Below are positions 8,455-15,219 of a stretch of 64,000 bases of DNA, one piece after another. The position numbers were made by a program, and so were the translations under genes. How positions within the stretch are numbered: position 1 is the stretch's first letter; each line of letters starts with the position of its first letter. The stretch spans positions 1-64,000 of the forward strand of contig DEWH01000020.1 in NCBI GenBank assembly GCA_002363155.1, given 5' to 3'. Origin of the DNA: Ruminococcaceae bacterium UBA3215 (GTDB taxonomy: Bacteria > Bacillota > Clostridia > Oscillospirales > Ruminococcaceae). The notes under the pieces were generated by a model that saw only the letters and a list, made by a program, of their open reading frames with translations, searched no databases and was not told where the DNA came from.

Positions 8455-9188
8455 TTATACTCCGAATATTTATAATAACTGTTCTTGTACTTGTATTTGT
8501 ACTTATAGCCGCCCTTTGCGGATCTGCCGAGGCAGTTCGCCTTGATGAATCCGAGTATTCGGCAGTTCGTCATCTTCGCCTTCTCAAGACACTCGCGTAT
8601 TTCGTCGTGAGTGGTATGACCCTCTTTGATGACAAGTATAACGCCCGCAGTTCTTGTGTTGAGCAGGAACGCGTCGGTAACGACGTTCGCAGGAGGCGTA
8701 TCTATGAACACATAGTCGTAATGCTCACCCACAAGCTCAAGAAGCTGATCCATCTTGGTACCGGAGATAAGCTCCGCCGGGTTCGGGGGGATAGGTCCCG
8801 ATGTGAGAATATCGAGGTGCGGGCGAACGTCCCGGTCTATCACCTTTGCCACATCTCTTACAATTCCGCCGAGAACGGAGGACAAGCCTGTCTTGTTATC
8901 GAGTCTCAGCAGAGAGTGAACTACCGGCTTTCTCATATCGCAGTCGATAAGAAGAACGGAAGCACCTGTTTCCGCCATTGTTATCGCCATATTGAGGCAG
9001 TTTGTACTTTTACCTTCGGAAGGCGAACAGCTTGTGACAACCACTATTCTCTTATCGTTTTCAGCAAGAGAAAAGACAAGGTTTGTACGGGCTGTCTTGT
9101 ATGCTTCCTTGATCGCGAACTGCGTATCGCCGGAAAGAATAAATTTTCTCGACTGACTTATCGGAAGTCTGTCATTTTTCTTTGCCAT
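8451..9188 (-). CDS. CpsD/YwqD-type bacterial tyrosine kinase
   Basis: 245 residues. BY-kinase motifs: Walker A SCSPSEGKST (53-62), Walker A' LLIDCDMRKP (79-88) and Walker B YDYVFIDTPP (about 156-165). The last 20 residues contain eight tyrosines (YKYKYKYK...), the usual autophosphorylation cluster. The kinase works with the separate Wzz-like membrane activator encoded just upstream, whose gene overlaps this one by 17 bases, to control polysaccharide chain length and export. Confidence 0.93.
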   Translation of the reverse strand: MAKKNDRLPISQSRKFILSGDTQFAIKEAYKTARTNLVFSLAENDKRIVVVTSCSPSEGKSTNCLNMAITMAETGASVLLIDCDMRKPVVHSLLRLDNKTGLSSVLGGIVRDVAKVIDRDVRPHLDILTSGPIPPNPAELISGTKMDQLLELVGEHYDYVFIDTPPANVVTDAFLLNTRTAGVILVIKEGHTTHDEIRECLEKAKMTNCRILGFIKANCLGRSAKGGYKYKYKYKNSYYKYSEYK

Positions 9189-10065
9189 TGCCCTTCTTTA
9201 CTCCTTCTGATCCTATTTCATCGATTATTCTATCGACATCGTTTCCGGAATCGTCATTTGATTTTTTATCGTCACTTTCGGATTTTTCTGTTTCAGCGGT
9301 GTCATATCCGCCGTAACGGCTGTAACCGCCGTATTTTCCGTAGCGTCCGTACTTTCCGTATTTATATCCGGATTTGCCTGCCGTTTCAAAGTCAAGGATC
9401 TCCGCAAAAACAGGAAGTTCGTACAATGACGCAAGATCGTCTTCCGGCTTTACCTTCGTGTCAAGCAGCTCAATAACGAGGAAAACAAAGTATGTGCCTA
9501 CAAGTCCGATCAGCGCGGCTATAAGAGTAAACCTTGCCGCACTCGGGTATGTATGCGTCTCCGGCATACGAGCCGGGTCAACGTCTCTTATCGAGCCCGT
9601 TTCAATAACCCTTATAAACTCAACTTTCGCAAGCTCAGTAAACTTGCTCGCAACATGATATGCGGATTCCGGCGAACCTGCCTTTACCGAGACTTTGAGT
9701 ACCTCAGTGCTGTTTACGGCAGAAACATCTATCATCTTATTCAGCTGCTCCGCGGTATATTCGCCGTTAAGGGCCGTGCTGAGATCGCCGAGGAGCTTGT
9801 TGCTCTTGAATATGATCTGACAGGTATTGACAAGTTTCTGGGCAACGTTGATATCGTTGATGTTAAGCGTGCTGTCTTCCTGCTTGTTTGTCGAGTTCTC
9901 GACATACATCAGCGCTTCCGATGTATATTCCTTCGGTATCACGAACTTTGCAAGCGAGAAGCCTATTGCCGCAGCCGCGACTGTTACTATAATTATCGGA
10001 ATAAGGTGCTCTATCAGAACTTTCAGAAGCACCCTTAGATCTATTGTCTGTTCCTGTTCGCTCAT
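9172..10065 (-). CDS. Wzz/YwqC-type chain-length determinant, membrane activator of the BY-kinase
   Basis: 297 residues. Two membrane segments (about 14-39 and 178-202) bracket an extracytoplasmic Wzz domain, with the usual TSEALMYVEN-type sequence near 55. After the second membrane segment comes an unusual Tyr/Gly repeat of the form YGKYGRYGKYGGYSRYGGYD (about 235-255) and then a charged Asp/Ser-rich end. In Firmicutes this protein's C-terminal tail activates the partner kinase; here the tail itself is tyrosine-rich. First gene of the operon, with GGGAGG upstream of ATG 10065 and a perfect promoter. Confidence 0.88.
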   Translation of the reverse strand: MSEQEQTIDLRVLLKVLIEHLIPIIIVTVAAAAIGFSLAKFVIPKEYTSEALMYVENSTNKQEDSTLNINDINVAQKLVNTCQIIFKSNKLLGDLSTALNGEYTAEQLNKMIDVSAVNSTEVLKVSVKAGSPESAYHVASKFTELAKVEFIRVIETGSIRDVDPARMPETHTYPSAARFTLIAALIGLVGTYFVFLVIELLDTKVKPEDDLASLYELPVFAEILDFETAGKSGYKYGKYGRYGKYGGYSRYGGYDTAETEKSESDDKKSNDDSGNDVDRIIDEIGSEGVKKGNGKEK

Positions 10066-10136
10066 GCGAAGAAATCCTCCCGAATTATGTGATACTGCTT
10101 ATTTAATGCAGACGAACCCAAAATAGTACGCTATAA

Positions 10137-10165
10137 ATTATAACAAAATAATTACTGCTTGTCAA
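10137..10165 (-). promoter_or_regulatory. Sigma-A promoter of the polysaccharide operon
   Basis: Minus-strand TTGACA (10160-10165), 17-base spacer, TATAAT (10137-10142). It drives the five minus-strand genes from 10065 down to 6009. The divergent gap 10066-10376 otherwise holds AT-rich sequence and the promoter of the CAP protein. Confidence 0.92.
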
Positions 10166-10309
10166 CCTTTTTTTAGTTTTTGACAAAAAAGCTTTATATT
10201 ATTTGTCATAATTTACAAATAATGACAGCGTTTCAACTGCTTTATTAAAGCATAAAACATAAAAACAAACAGCATATATTGTTATTTTCCGGCAAAATGT
10301 ATCAATATC

Positions 10310-10338
10310 TTGACAAATCCTGTCGTTTATCGTAAAAT
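10310..10338 (+). promoter_or_regulatory. Sigma-A promoter of the CAP-domain protein gene
   Basis: TTGACA (10310-10315), 17-base spacer, TAAAAT (10333-10338). It overlaps or abuts the upstream in-frame ATG at 10341, showing that the gene starts further downstream. Confidence 0.85.
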
Positions 10339-10376
10339 ATATGGTATATTACTATCCGTATGAAAGGAGGAACAGT

Positions 10377-11558
10377 ATGCTGACACGAAGACAAAAGAAT
10401 TCCATACGCGGATTTACCGCTGTGCTGTCATGCTCTGCCCTTCTTTCCGGGTTTCTGATATATACCAATATAATGAATACATCGACCCCCGAACCTGTCG
10501 TTATTTCCGATATCCTCGAAGGTGCCGTTGCCTATGCCGACGAAAGTGAAGAAGGCGTTCCCGCCGTAACTCTCGCAAGCGATGAACTGCTTGAGACTAT
10601 GTACGCGGAACAGGAAGAGGCTGTCTTCCCCTCGTCTGCATCGTCTGAAGAAGCAAACATTCCCGATGTGACAGTTTCTTTCCGCGATGAGCCGGAGAAC
10701 TACGACCGGAACAACGCGGACAACAGTGAGACTTTCGGCAATCTCAACGAAGTCACCCTGCTGTCGGACGAGCTGGAAAGCTTCCGGACAAACGGCACCG
10801 GGACTGCTCCGGATACGCTGACCGCTCCCCCGGATACCGCTTCACCCGCCGAGACAACATTCCCTACCCTTACATACTTCATAACAGGCACTACCACTGC
10901 CCGTTCCACAGTCTCCCACACTACCGCCCCCACCTATTCATACACGGTTCCGAGCACAGCCCCGGTTACTTCCGCTTCAAGCATAACTTCCACACCTGCA
11001 ACGACAACTACCTCCGTAACAACGACTACAAAGATAACTACTACAAAGGCTACAACCGTTTCAACGACAAAAGCAACAACCGCCAAAACCACTGCCGCCT
11101 CTACTTCCGGCACATCTAAAACACCATTTATAAATGTCGGAGGCGGAACCTACTCCACCGATGACAGCATTTATCTGAAACTCTTTGAGCTTGTAAATGA
11201 AGCAAGAGTAAAAGCCGGTGTCGGCAAGCTCTGGTATTCCGCACGCGTAAATGACGTCTGCAAGATAAGAACGGACGAGATAACATCGTACTACTCACAT
11301 ACCCGTCCGGACGGCTCAAGATTCAGCACCGCGTTCAGAGATGTTGGTATAAAATACGTCAAGTGCGGAGAAAATATAGCATACGGTCTGAATATGTTCG
11401 ATTCGCCGGAAGAAGTCTTCCAGGCATGGATGGATTCCGAATCCCACCGCGAAAACATATTAAGCCCGGACTACGAGTGCTGTGCGTTCGGTCTCAGTAT
11501 CCTCAAAGTCGGCAAGGATACCTATTATTACTGGTCACAGGAATTTGCCAAACTCTGA
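10377..11558 (+). CDS. Surface protein with Thr-rich stalk and C-terminal CAP/SCP domain
   Basis: 393 residues from ATG 10377, preceded by AAAGGAGG at 10363-10370; the ATG at 10341 sits next to the -10 box. One hydrophobic segment (about 12-33) acts as signal or anchor. An acidic region is followed by a long Thr/Ser/Pro/Ala stalk (about 130-250) with many TTTT and TKATT repeats. The final 125 residues form a YkwD-like CAP domain with LVNEAR, SHTRPDG, GENIAYG and SESHRENIL. CAP domains in Firmicutes are secreted and often spore- or wall-associated; their activity is mostly unknown. Two adjacent cysteines (ECC) occur near the end. Confidence 0.85.
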   Translation: MLTRRQKNSIRGFTAVLSCSALLSGFLIYTNIMNTSTPEPVVISDILEGAVAYADESEEGVPAVTLASDELLETMYAEQEEAVFPSSASSEEANIPDVTVSFRDEPENYDRNNADNSETFGNLNEVTLLSDELESFRTNGTGTAPDTLTAPPDTASPAETTFPTLTYFITGTTTARSTVSHTTAPTYSYTVPSTAPVTSASSITSTPATTTTSVTTTTKITTTKATTVSTTKATTAKTTAASTSGTSKTPFINVGGGTYSTDDSIYLKLFELVNEARVKAGVGKLWYSARVNDVCKIRTDEITSYYSHTRPDGSRFSTAFRDVGIKYVKCGENIAYGLNMFDSPEEVFQAWMDSESHRENILSPDYECCAFGLSILKVGKDTYYYWSQEFAKL

Positions 11559-11593
11559 TACGGCAAAGATCGTTTAAAAATTATCAAAATGTG

Positions 11594-11622
11594 TTGACAT
11601 TCGGACTTTTTTCTGCTATAAT
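11594..11622 (+). promoter_or_regulatory. Sigma-A promoter of the ABC transporter operon
   Basis: TTGACA (11594-11599), 17-base spacer, TATAAT (11617-11622): full consensus. It begins 36 bases after the CAP gene stop. Confidence 0.93.
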
Positions 11623-11786
11623 CATCATACACCGAGCGGAAGGTGCTCCGACCGCAAGGAAGAAAAGAAAAAACTCCGACATCGAAACCGCCCTAACGGC
11701 TTTGAGATGAAAGGCACAGAATACAGTATAACTGCGCCTTTGCGTATTCGTCGGAATATGTATCGGCGCTTTTTCATTAAAGAAAG
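11623..11786 (+). promoter_or_regulatory. Structured leader of the ABC operon, riboswitch-like, class not recognised
   Basis: The leader starts with overlapping stem options GAGC/GCTC and CACC/GGTG (11630-11648), then an A-rich linker and a bulged hairpin from CATC (11680) to GATG (11709) with inner AAACCG/CGGCTTT. An intrinsic terminator follows: GCGCC (11734-11738) with GGCGC (11765-11769), inner TATTC/GAATA and five T residues. AAAGGC (11710-11715) can pair instead with GCCTTT (11736-11741), which would open the terminator. This promoter-aptamer-switch-terminator plan just ahead of a transport gene is the plan of a riboswitch. It does not match TPP, guanidine-I, cobalamin, SAM or other consensus cores that I can recall. 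Confidence 0.6.
11734..11774 (+). terminator. Regulatory terminator in the ABC operon leader
   Basis: GC-rich base GCGCC/GGCGC, inner stem TATTC/GAATA and a T5 run, ending seven bases before the ribosome binding site. Because it precedes rather than follows a gene, it probably attenuates the operon. Confidence 0.75.
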
Positions 11787-11795
11787 GTGAAAAAA

Positions 11796-12935
11796 ATGAA
11801 AAATCAGACAACAAAGACCGCCGCTTTCATTACCGCGGTAATGATGCTCGCAGCAGCAGGCTGCTCAAACGGAAATGCTCCGGCTGCAACGACAGCTCCC
11901 GAAACTACTGCCGCAGCTTCGGAAACAGAAGATACCGAGGCTCCCGAAACCGAAGCACAGTCAGAAGCCGGGGACGAGAAGGTGGTTGACGCAGAAAGCG
12001 GAGAAACCGTGGCAGAAGAAGAGGAAGCTGCAGACGAAAGCGCAGATGCTCCCGAAGCTGTCAGGGTCGCAGCACTCAAAGGTCCGACAGCTATGGGACT
12101 TACAAAGCTCATGAACGACAGCGAGGAAAGCGGAGTCAGCAGATATGATTTCGAGATATACGCAGCTCCCGATGAGCTTACCCCTCTTATCATCAAGGGT
12201 GAAGTTGATATAGCCTGCGTTCCCGCAAACCTTGCTTCCGTTCTTTACAACAAGACAGAGGGCGAAGTTGAAGTGCTTGCGATAAACACTCTCGGCGTGC
12301 TTTATATAGTTGAGAACGGCGGAGAGACTGTTTCTTCGTTTGAAGACCTCAAGGGCAAGACGATATATGCAAGCGGTCAGGGCTCAACTCCGGAGTTTGC
12401 ACTCAACTATCTCCTTACACAGAACGGCATCGCAGATGATGTAAACATCGAGTGGAAGACCGAGCACGCGGAATGCCTTACAGCTCTCACAGAGAACGCG
12501 GGAAGCGTTGCCCTCCTCCCCCAGCCCTTCGTTACAACTGCTATGACAAAGAATGAGGGCATCAGAGTTGCTCTCGATCTTACACAGGAATGGGATAAGC
12601 TCGACAACGGAAGCTCACTTATAACCGGTGTGGTCGTTGCAAGAAAAGAGTTTATCGAAGCTGAGCCCGATGAGCTTGGATTTTTCCTTGAAGGTTACAA
12701 GATGTCCGTGGATTATGTCAACTCCGATATTGACGGTGCAGCCGCACTTATCGGAAAATATGACATTGTACCGGAAGCTGTTGCAAAGAAAGCTCTTCCC
12801 GCCTGCAACATCACTTTTATAAGCGGCGAAGAGATGAAAGAGAAGCTCTCCGGATATCTTCAGGTGCTCTTCGATTCAGAGCCTAAGTCTGTCGGAGGCA
12901 AGGTTCCCGCAGATGATTTCTACTACGTCGGCTAA
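11796..12935 (+). CDS. ABC transporter substrate-binding lipoprotein, NMT1/ThiY-like
   Basis: 379 residues from ATG 11796 behind AGAAAGG; a GTG at 11787 overlaps that site. The lipobox LAAAGC near residue 20 marks a lipoprotein. A long Ala/Thr/Glu-rich linker (about 22-90) joins it to a periplasmic-binding fold beginning VRVAALKGPTAMGL, typical of the NMT1/SsuA-like group that serves ABC systems for small organic nutrients such as pyrimidines, sulfonates or nitrate. The substrate cannot be read from the sequence. Binding protein, permease and ATPase are consecutive, so this is a complete importer. Confidence 0.87.
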   Translation: MKNQTTKTAAFITAVMMLAAAGCSNGNAPAATTAPETTAAASETEDTEAPETEAQSEAGDEKVVDAESGETVAEEEEAADESADAPEAVRVAALKGPTAMGLTKLMNDSEESGVSRYDFEIYAAPDELTPLIIKGEVDIACVPANLASVLYNKTEGEVEVLAINTLGVLYIVENGGETVSSFEDLKGKTIYASGQGSTPEFALNYLLTQNGIADDVNIEWKTEHAECLTALTENAGSVALLPQPFVTTAMTKNEGIRVALDLTQEWDKLDNGSSLITGVVVARKEFIEAEPDELGFFLEGYKMSVDYVNSDIDGAAALIGKYDIVPEAVAKKALPACNITFISGEEMKEKLSGYLQVLFDSEPKSVGGKVPADDFYYVG

Positions 12936-12962
12936 ATTAAACGGTTTATAACACTTAAACCC

Positions 12963-12988
12963 AGTACCCCGCCATAACGCGGGGTACT
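12963..12988 (+). other. Intercistronic hairpin between binding protein and permease genes
   Basis: A perfect 10-base stem AGTACCCCGC/GCGGGGTACT with a 6-base loop, without a following T-run. It lies 27 bases after the binding-protein stop and 10 bases before the permease ribosome binding site. It may protect the upstream message and allow more binding protein than permease, as in other ABC operons; that role is inferred. Confidence 0.7.
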
Positions 12989-13012
12989 CTGTTATACGGA
13001 AAGGTGAACGGC

Positions 13013-13759
13013 ATGAAAAAAAGGCTGATAACTGCGGGAACAGCAGTATTCTGGATACTTGTCTGGCAGGCAGCGGCTATGTTTGTCGGAAAAAGTCTGC
13101 TGCTCGCTTCACCGGTAGAAGTCGCGCAGAGACTTATAACACTCATTCCGGACGGGCAATTTATTGCAAGTGTGCTGTTCTCCACCGGGAAGATAATGCT
13201 CGGATTTCTTTCCGGAACCGTGATCGGACTGGTTTTTGCGGTTCTTGCAGGCAGATTCGTTTTTTTCGAGAAGCTGTTCTCGCCTCTCATAACCGCCGTA
13301 AAAGCCGTTCCTGTCGCGTCATTCACTATCCTTGCTCTTATCTGGATATCTTCCGCGGATCTTTCGGTGCTTATCACACTGCTGATATCCGTTCCAGTCG
13401 TTTACTCGAATGTGTTTGAGGGGATCCGGTCATTTGACCCGAAACTGACTGTAATGGCGGATATCTTCCATATCCCGCCGTTCAAGCGTTTCGTAGGCAT
13501 CTACCTTTCGCAGATAATGCCCTATTTCCGTTCGGCAGTAAGGCTTGCAGTCGGGCTTTGCTGGAAATCCGGAGTTGCCGCGGAAGTCATCGGTACACCA
13601 AAAGGTTCGATAGGAGAGAAGCTGTATAACTCGAAAGTGTACCTTGAAACAGCGGATCTTTTCGCATGGACATTCATTATTATCATACTCAGTCTGATTA
13701 CCGAGAAGCTGCTTCTGCTTGTGATAGATCTTGCGGTTAAAAGGATAGAAAAGCTGTAA
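13013..13759 (+). CDS. ABC transporter permease
   Basis: 248 residues from ATG 13013 (GAAAGG upstream; GTG at 13004 is the less likely alternative). About six membrane segments and the EAA-type cytoplasmic loop near residue 185 (AAEVIGTPKGSIGEKLY), which docks to the ATPase. This is the BPD_transp_1 family, in the SsuC/ThiX group by size and loop. It lies between the binding protein and the ATPase, 13 bases from the latter. Confidence 0.92.
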   Translation: MKKRLITAGTAVFWILVWQAAAMFVGKSLLLASPVEVAQRLITLIPDGQFIASVLFSTGKIMLGFLSGTVIGLVFAVLAGRFVFFEKLFSPLITAVKAVPVASFTILALIWISSADLSVLITLLISVPVVYSNVFEGIRSFDPKLTVMADIFHIPPFKRFVGIYLSQIMPYFRSAVRLAVGLCWKSGVAAEVIGTPKGSIGEKLYNSKVYLETADLFAWTFIIIILSLITEKLLLLVIDLAVKRIEKL

Positions 13760-13772
13760 AGGCGGTGATACT

Positions 13773-14333
13773 GTGGCACTTAAAGCCGAGAATATTTCAA
13801 AAAGCTTCGGTGACGCAAAAGTCATCGACAGCTTCACTCACGAATTTGCAGAAAACACGGTCACTGCGATAATGGGGCCGTCCGGCTGCGGCAAGACCAC
13901 ACTTCTTTCTGTGCTTATGGGAATTCTTCCGCCGGACAGCGGGACTGTTACCGGAAACGATGTGAAGATAGGTGCGGTATTTCAGGAGGACAGGCTTTGC
14001 GAAAACCTCTCCGTTCAGTCCAACCTCAGACTTGTGCTTAAAGGGAAACCGGATCTCGGAAAAGAACTTGAAGCAGTCGGGCTCGGCGGTATCGCCGACA
14101 AGCCGGTACGCGAGCTGAGCGGAGGAATGAAAAGGCGCACTGCCCTGCTCCGGGCGCTCCTTTACGAGCCGGATATCCTGTTTCTCGACGAGCCGTTCAA
14201 GGGGCTTGACAGCGTGACAAAGCGGACGGTAATGGAGTTCTGCAAAGAAAAGACCTCCGGCAGAACGGTGATACTCGTCACCCACGACAAGGAAGAAGCG
14301 GATTTCTTCGGCGGAGAGATATTGGAGATCTAA
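13773..14333 (+). CDS. ABC transporter ATP-binding protein
   Basis: 186 residues from GTG 13773, with AAAGGCGGTGA spanning the permease stop as ribosome binding site. All catalytic motifs are present: Walker A GPSGCGKTT, Q-loop VFQED, signature LSGGMKRR, Walker B ILFLDEP and H-loop VTHD. It is shorter than typical importer ATPases (about 240) because little follows the H-loop. Final gene of the operon; the dispersed element B and a terminator follow. Confidence 0.93.
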   Translation: MALKAENISKSFGDAKVIDSFTHEFAENTVTAIMGPSGCGKTTLLSVLMGILPPDSGTVTGNDVKIGAVFQEDRLCENLSVQSNLRLVLKGKPDLGKELEAVGLGGIADKPVRELSGGMKRRTALLRALLYEPDILFLDEPFKGLDSVTKRTVMEFCKEKTSGRTVILVTHDKEEADFFGGEILEI

Positions 14334-14349
14334 GAGAGAGACTTTGATT

Positions 14350-14434
14350 TAGAGACGGGGCTCTGCCCCGAACCCCGCCAACCCCTTTAAAAAGGGGTTG
14401 GATCCCTAAACCTTTGTGACCGTAAAACGGAACC
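14350..14434 (+). repeat. Dispersed 3'-UTR element, copy B
   Basis: In gene sense: AGAC, hairpin GGGGCTCTGCCCC, GAACCCCGCC, hairpin AACCCCTTTAAAAAGGGGTT, GGATCCCTAAA, then CCGTAAAACGG at 14420-14430. It lies 16 bases past the ATPase stop and 28 bases before the terminator at 14462. Very close to copy F. Confidence 0.9.
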
Positions 14435-14461
14435 CTAAGAGTTCCGGAAAAGAATAAATGA

Positions 14462-14499
14462 CCCATGACAGCTTTACGCAGAGTCATGGGATTTTTTTT
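14462..14499 (+). terminator. Intrinsic terminator of the ABC operon
   Basis: CCCATGAC (14462-14469) pairs with GTCATGGG (14483-14490), then A and eight T residues. An apparent ATG at 14465 lies inside this hairpin and is therefore not the start of the next gene. Confidence 0.9.
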
Positions 14500-14536
14500 G
14501 CTTTTTTGCAGATACTACCATAAAGAAGGTGTGAAA

Positions 14537-15070
14537 ATGACGGAGATAATTATAATCGGAGATCCGCATGACCGGGCGCTTGAAATGCTTATAAGAGATA
14601 TTCTCGCAAAAACATACAGGATCGTTTATATCAGAGAAAATATGCTGAATGAGTCGGGAGCGGGATATGAACTTGTGTGTTTTGACTGCCGTTCTCCGGA
14701 ACTTATCGGCCTATCCGCGCCGGTGATTGTTGCAAAACGCAGTGCGGTTATCCCGGCACGGCTTCCCGCAAACAGCACCGTGATCGTTAATGCGGATAAC
14801 AGCGAACAGATTGAAGCGGTGCGGAAAAGCGGCGCATTCGCGGTGGAATGCGGCTTTTCGCCTACATCGACTGTCTCGTTCACAAGCGAAAGCGAGGATA
14901 AGCTTGTGATCTCGCTCAACCGCTCCGTTACCGCCCTTTCCGGCAGACAGATACAACCGCTTGAGATACCCGTATCAAAGCACGGCGCAGATGACTACAC
15001 GCTTATGAGCTTCACCGCCCTGCGTGTACTGCTCGATGATTTCAACAGCGAACTCGGGGCGCTGATATAA
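14537..15070 (+). CDS. Conserved-looking protein of unknown function
   Basis: 177 residues from ATG 14537 behind AAGAAGGTG. The N-terminus (MTEIIIIGDPHDRALEML) and alternating hydrophobic strands suggest a Rossmann-like or P-loop-like alpha/beta fold, but no nucleotide-binding motif is clear. A segment near residue 100 (AVECGFSPTSTVSFTS) and a later RSVTALSGRQIQP stretch look conserved rather than random. I do not recognise the family. It stands alone between the ABC operon terminator and a convergent terminator. No obvious promoter could be assigned. Confidence 0.65.
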   Translation: MTEIIIIGDPHDRALEMLIRDILAKTYRIVYIRENMLNESGAGYELVCFDCRSPELIGLSAPVIVAKRSAVIPARLPANSTVIVNADNSEQIEAVRKSGAFAVECGFSPTSTVSFTSESEDKLVISLNRSVTALSGRQIQPLEIPVSKHGADDYTLMSFTALRVLLDDFNSELGALI

Positions 15071-15114
15071 AAACAGCTTACCATGGTTCTCACGGTAAGC
15101 TGTAACGTTTTTCA
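15068..15114. terminator. Bidirectional terminator between convergent genes
   Basis: CAGCTTACC (15074-15082) pairs with GGTAAGCTG (15094-15102). T-rich sequence follows on the plus strand, and the minus strand gives TTTTTATAT after the stem. It serves the orphan gene and the EAL genes. Confidence 0.85.
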
Positions 15115-15133
15115 CTATGAAGTATCTTCCCGA

Positions 15134-15202
15134 TTTCCGTTTTACGGGATCGGTTTAGGGGGCTGGCGGGTCCGGGCAGAGCCCGGGTCTCAAGCGAAGC
15201 GG
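15134..15202 (-). repeat. Dispersed 3'-UTR element, copy C (internally deleted)
   Basis: On the plus strand: TTTCCGTTTTACGGGATC, GGTTTAGGGGGCTGGCGGG, CCGGGCAGAGCCCGG, TCTCAAGCGAAGCGG. The left arm of the central AACCCC/GGGGTT hairpin is missing, leaving only the GGGGGCTGGCGGG half. It lies 18 bases past the stop of the EAL gene and before the terminator at 15068-15114. Confidence 0.85.
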
Positions 15203-15219
15203 CATCTTGAACGCAGCAC

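Noticed and set aside
10977..11100. Thr-codon-rich tract in the CAP protein as a tandem repeat or CRISPR-like array
   Set aside because: Triplet-level redundancy from a Thr/Ala/Lys-rich stalk; no regular spacer-repeat pattern.
11623..11786. TPP or guanidine-I riboswitch
   Set aside because: The conserved CUGAGA and ACCUGAUCUGG elements of TPP, and the CUAGGGUUCCG-type core of guanidine-I, are absent.
14465..14536. Upstream start for the orphan gene
   Set aside because: This ATG lies inside the stem of the ABC operon terminator; the ATG at 14537 has a proper ribosome binding site.
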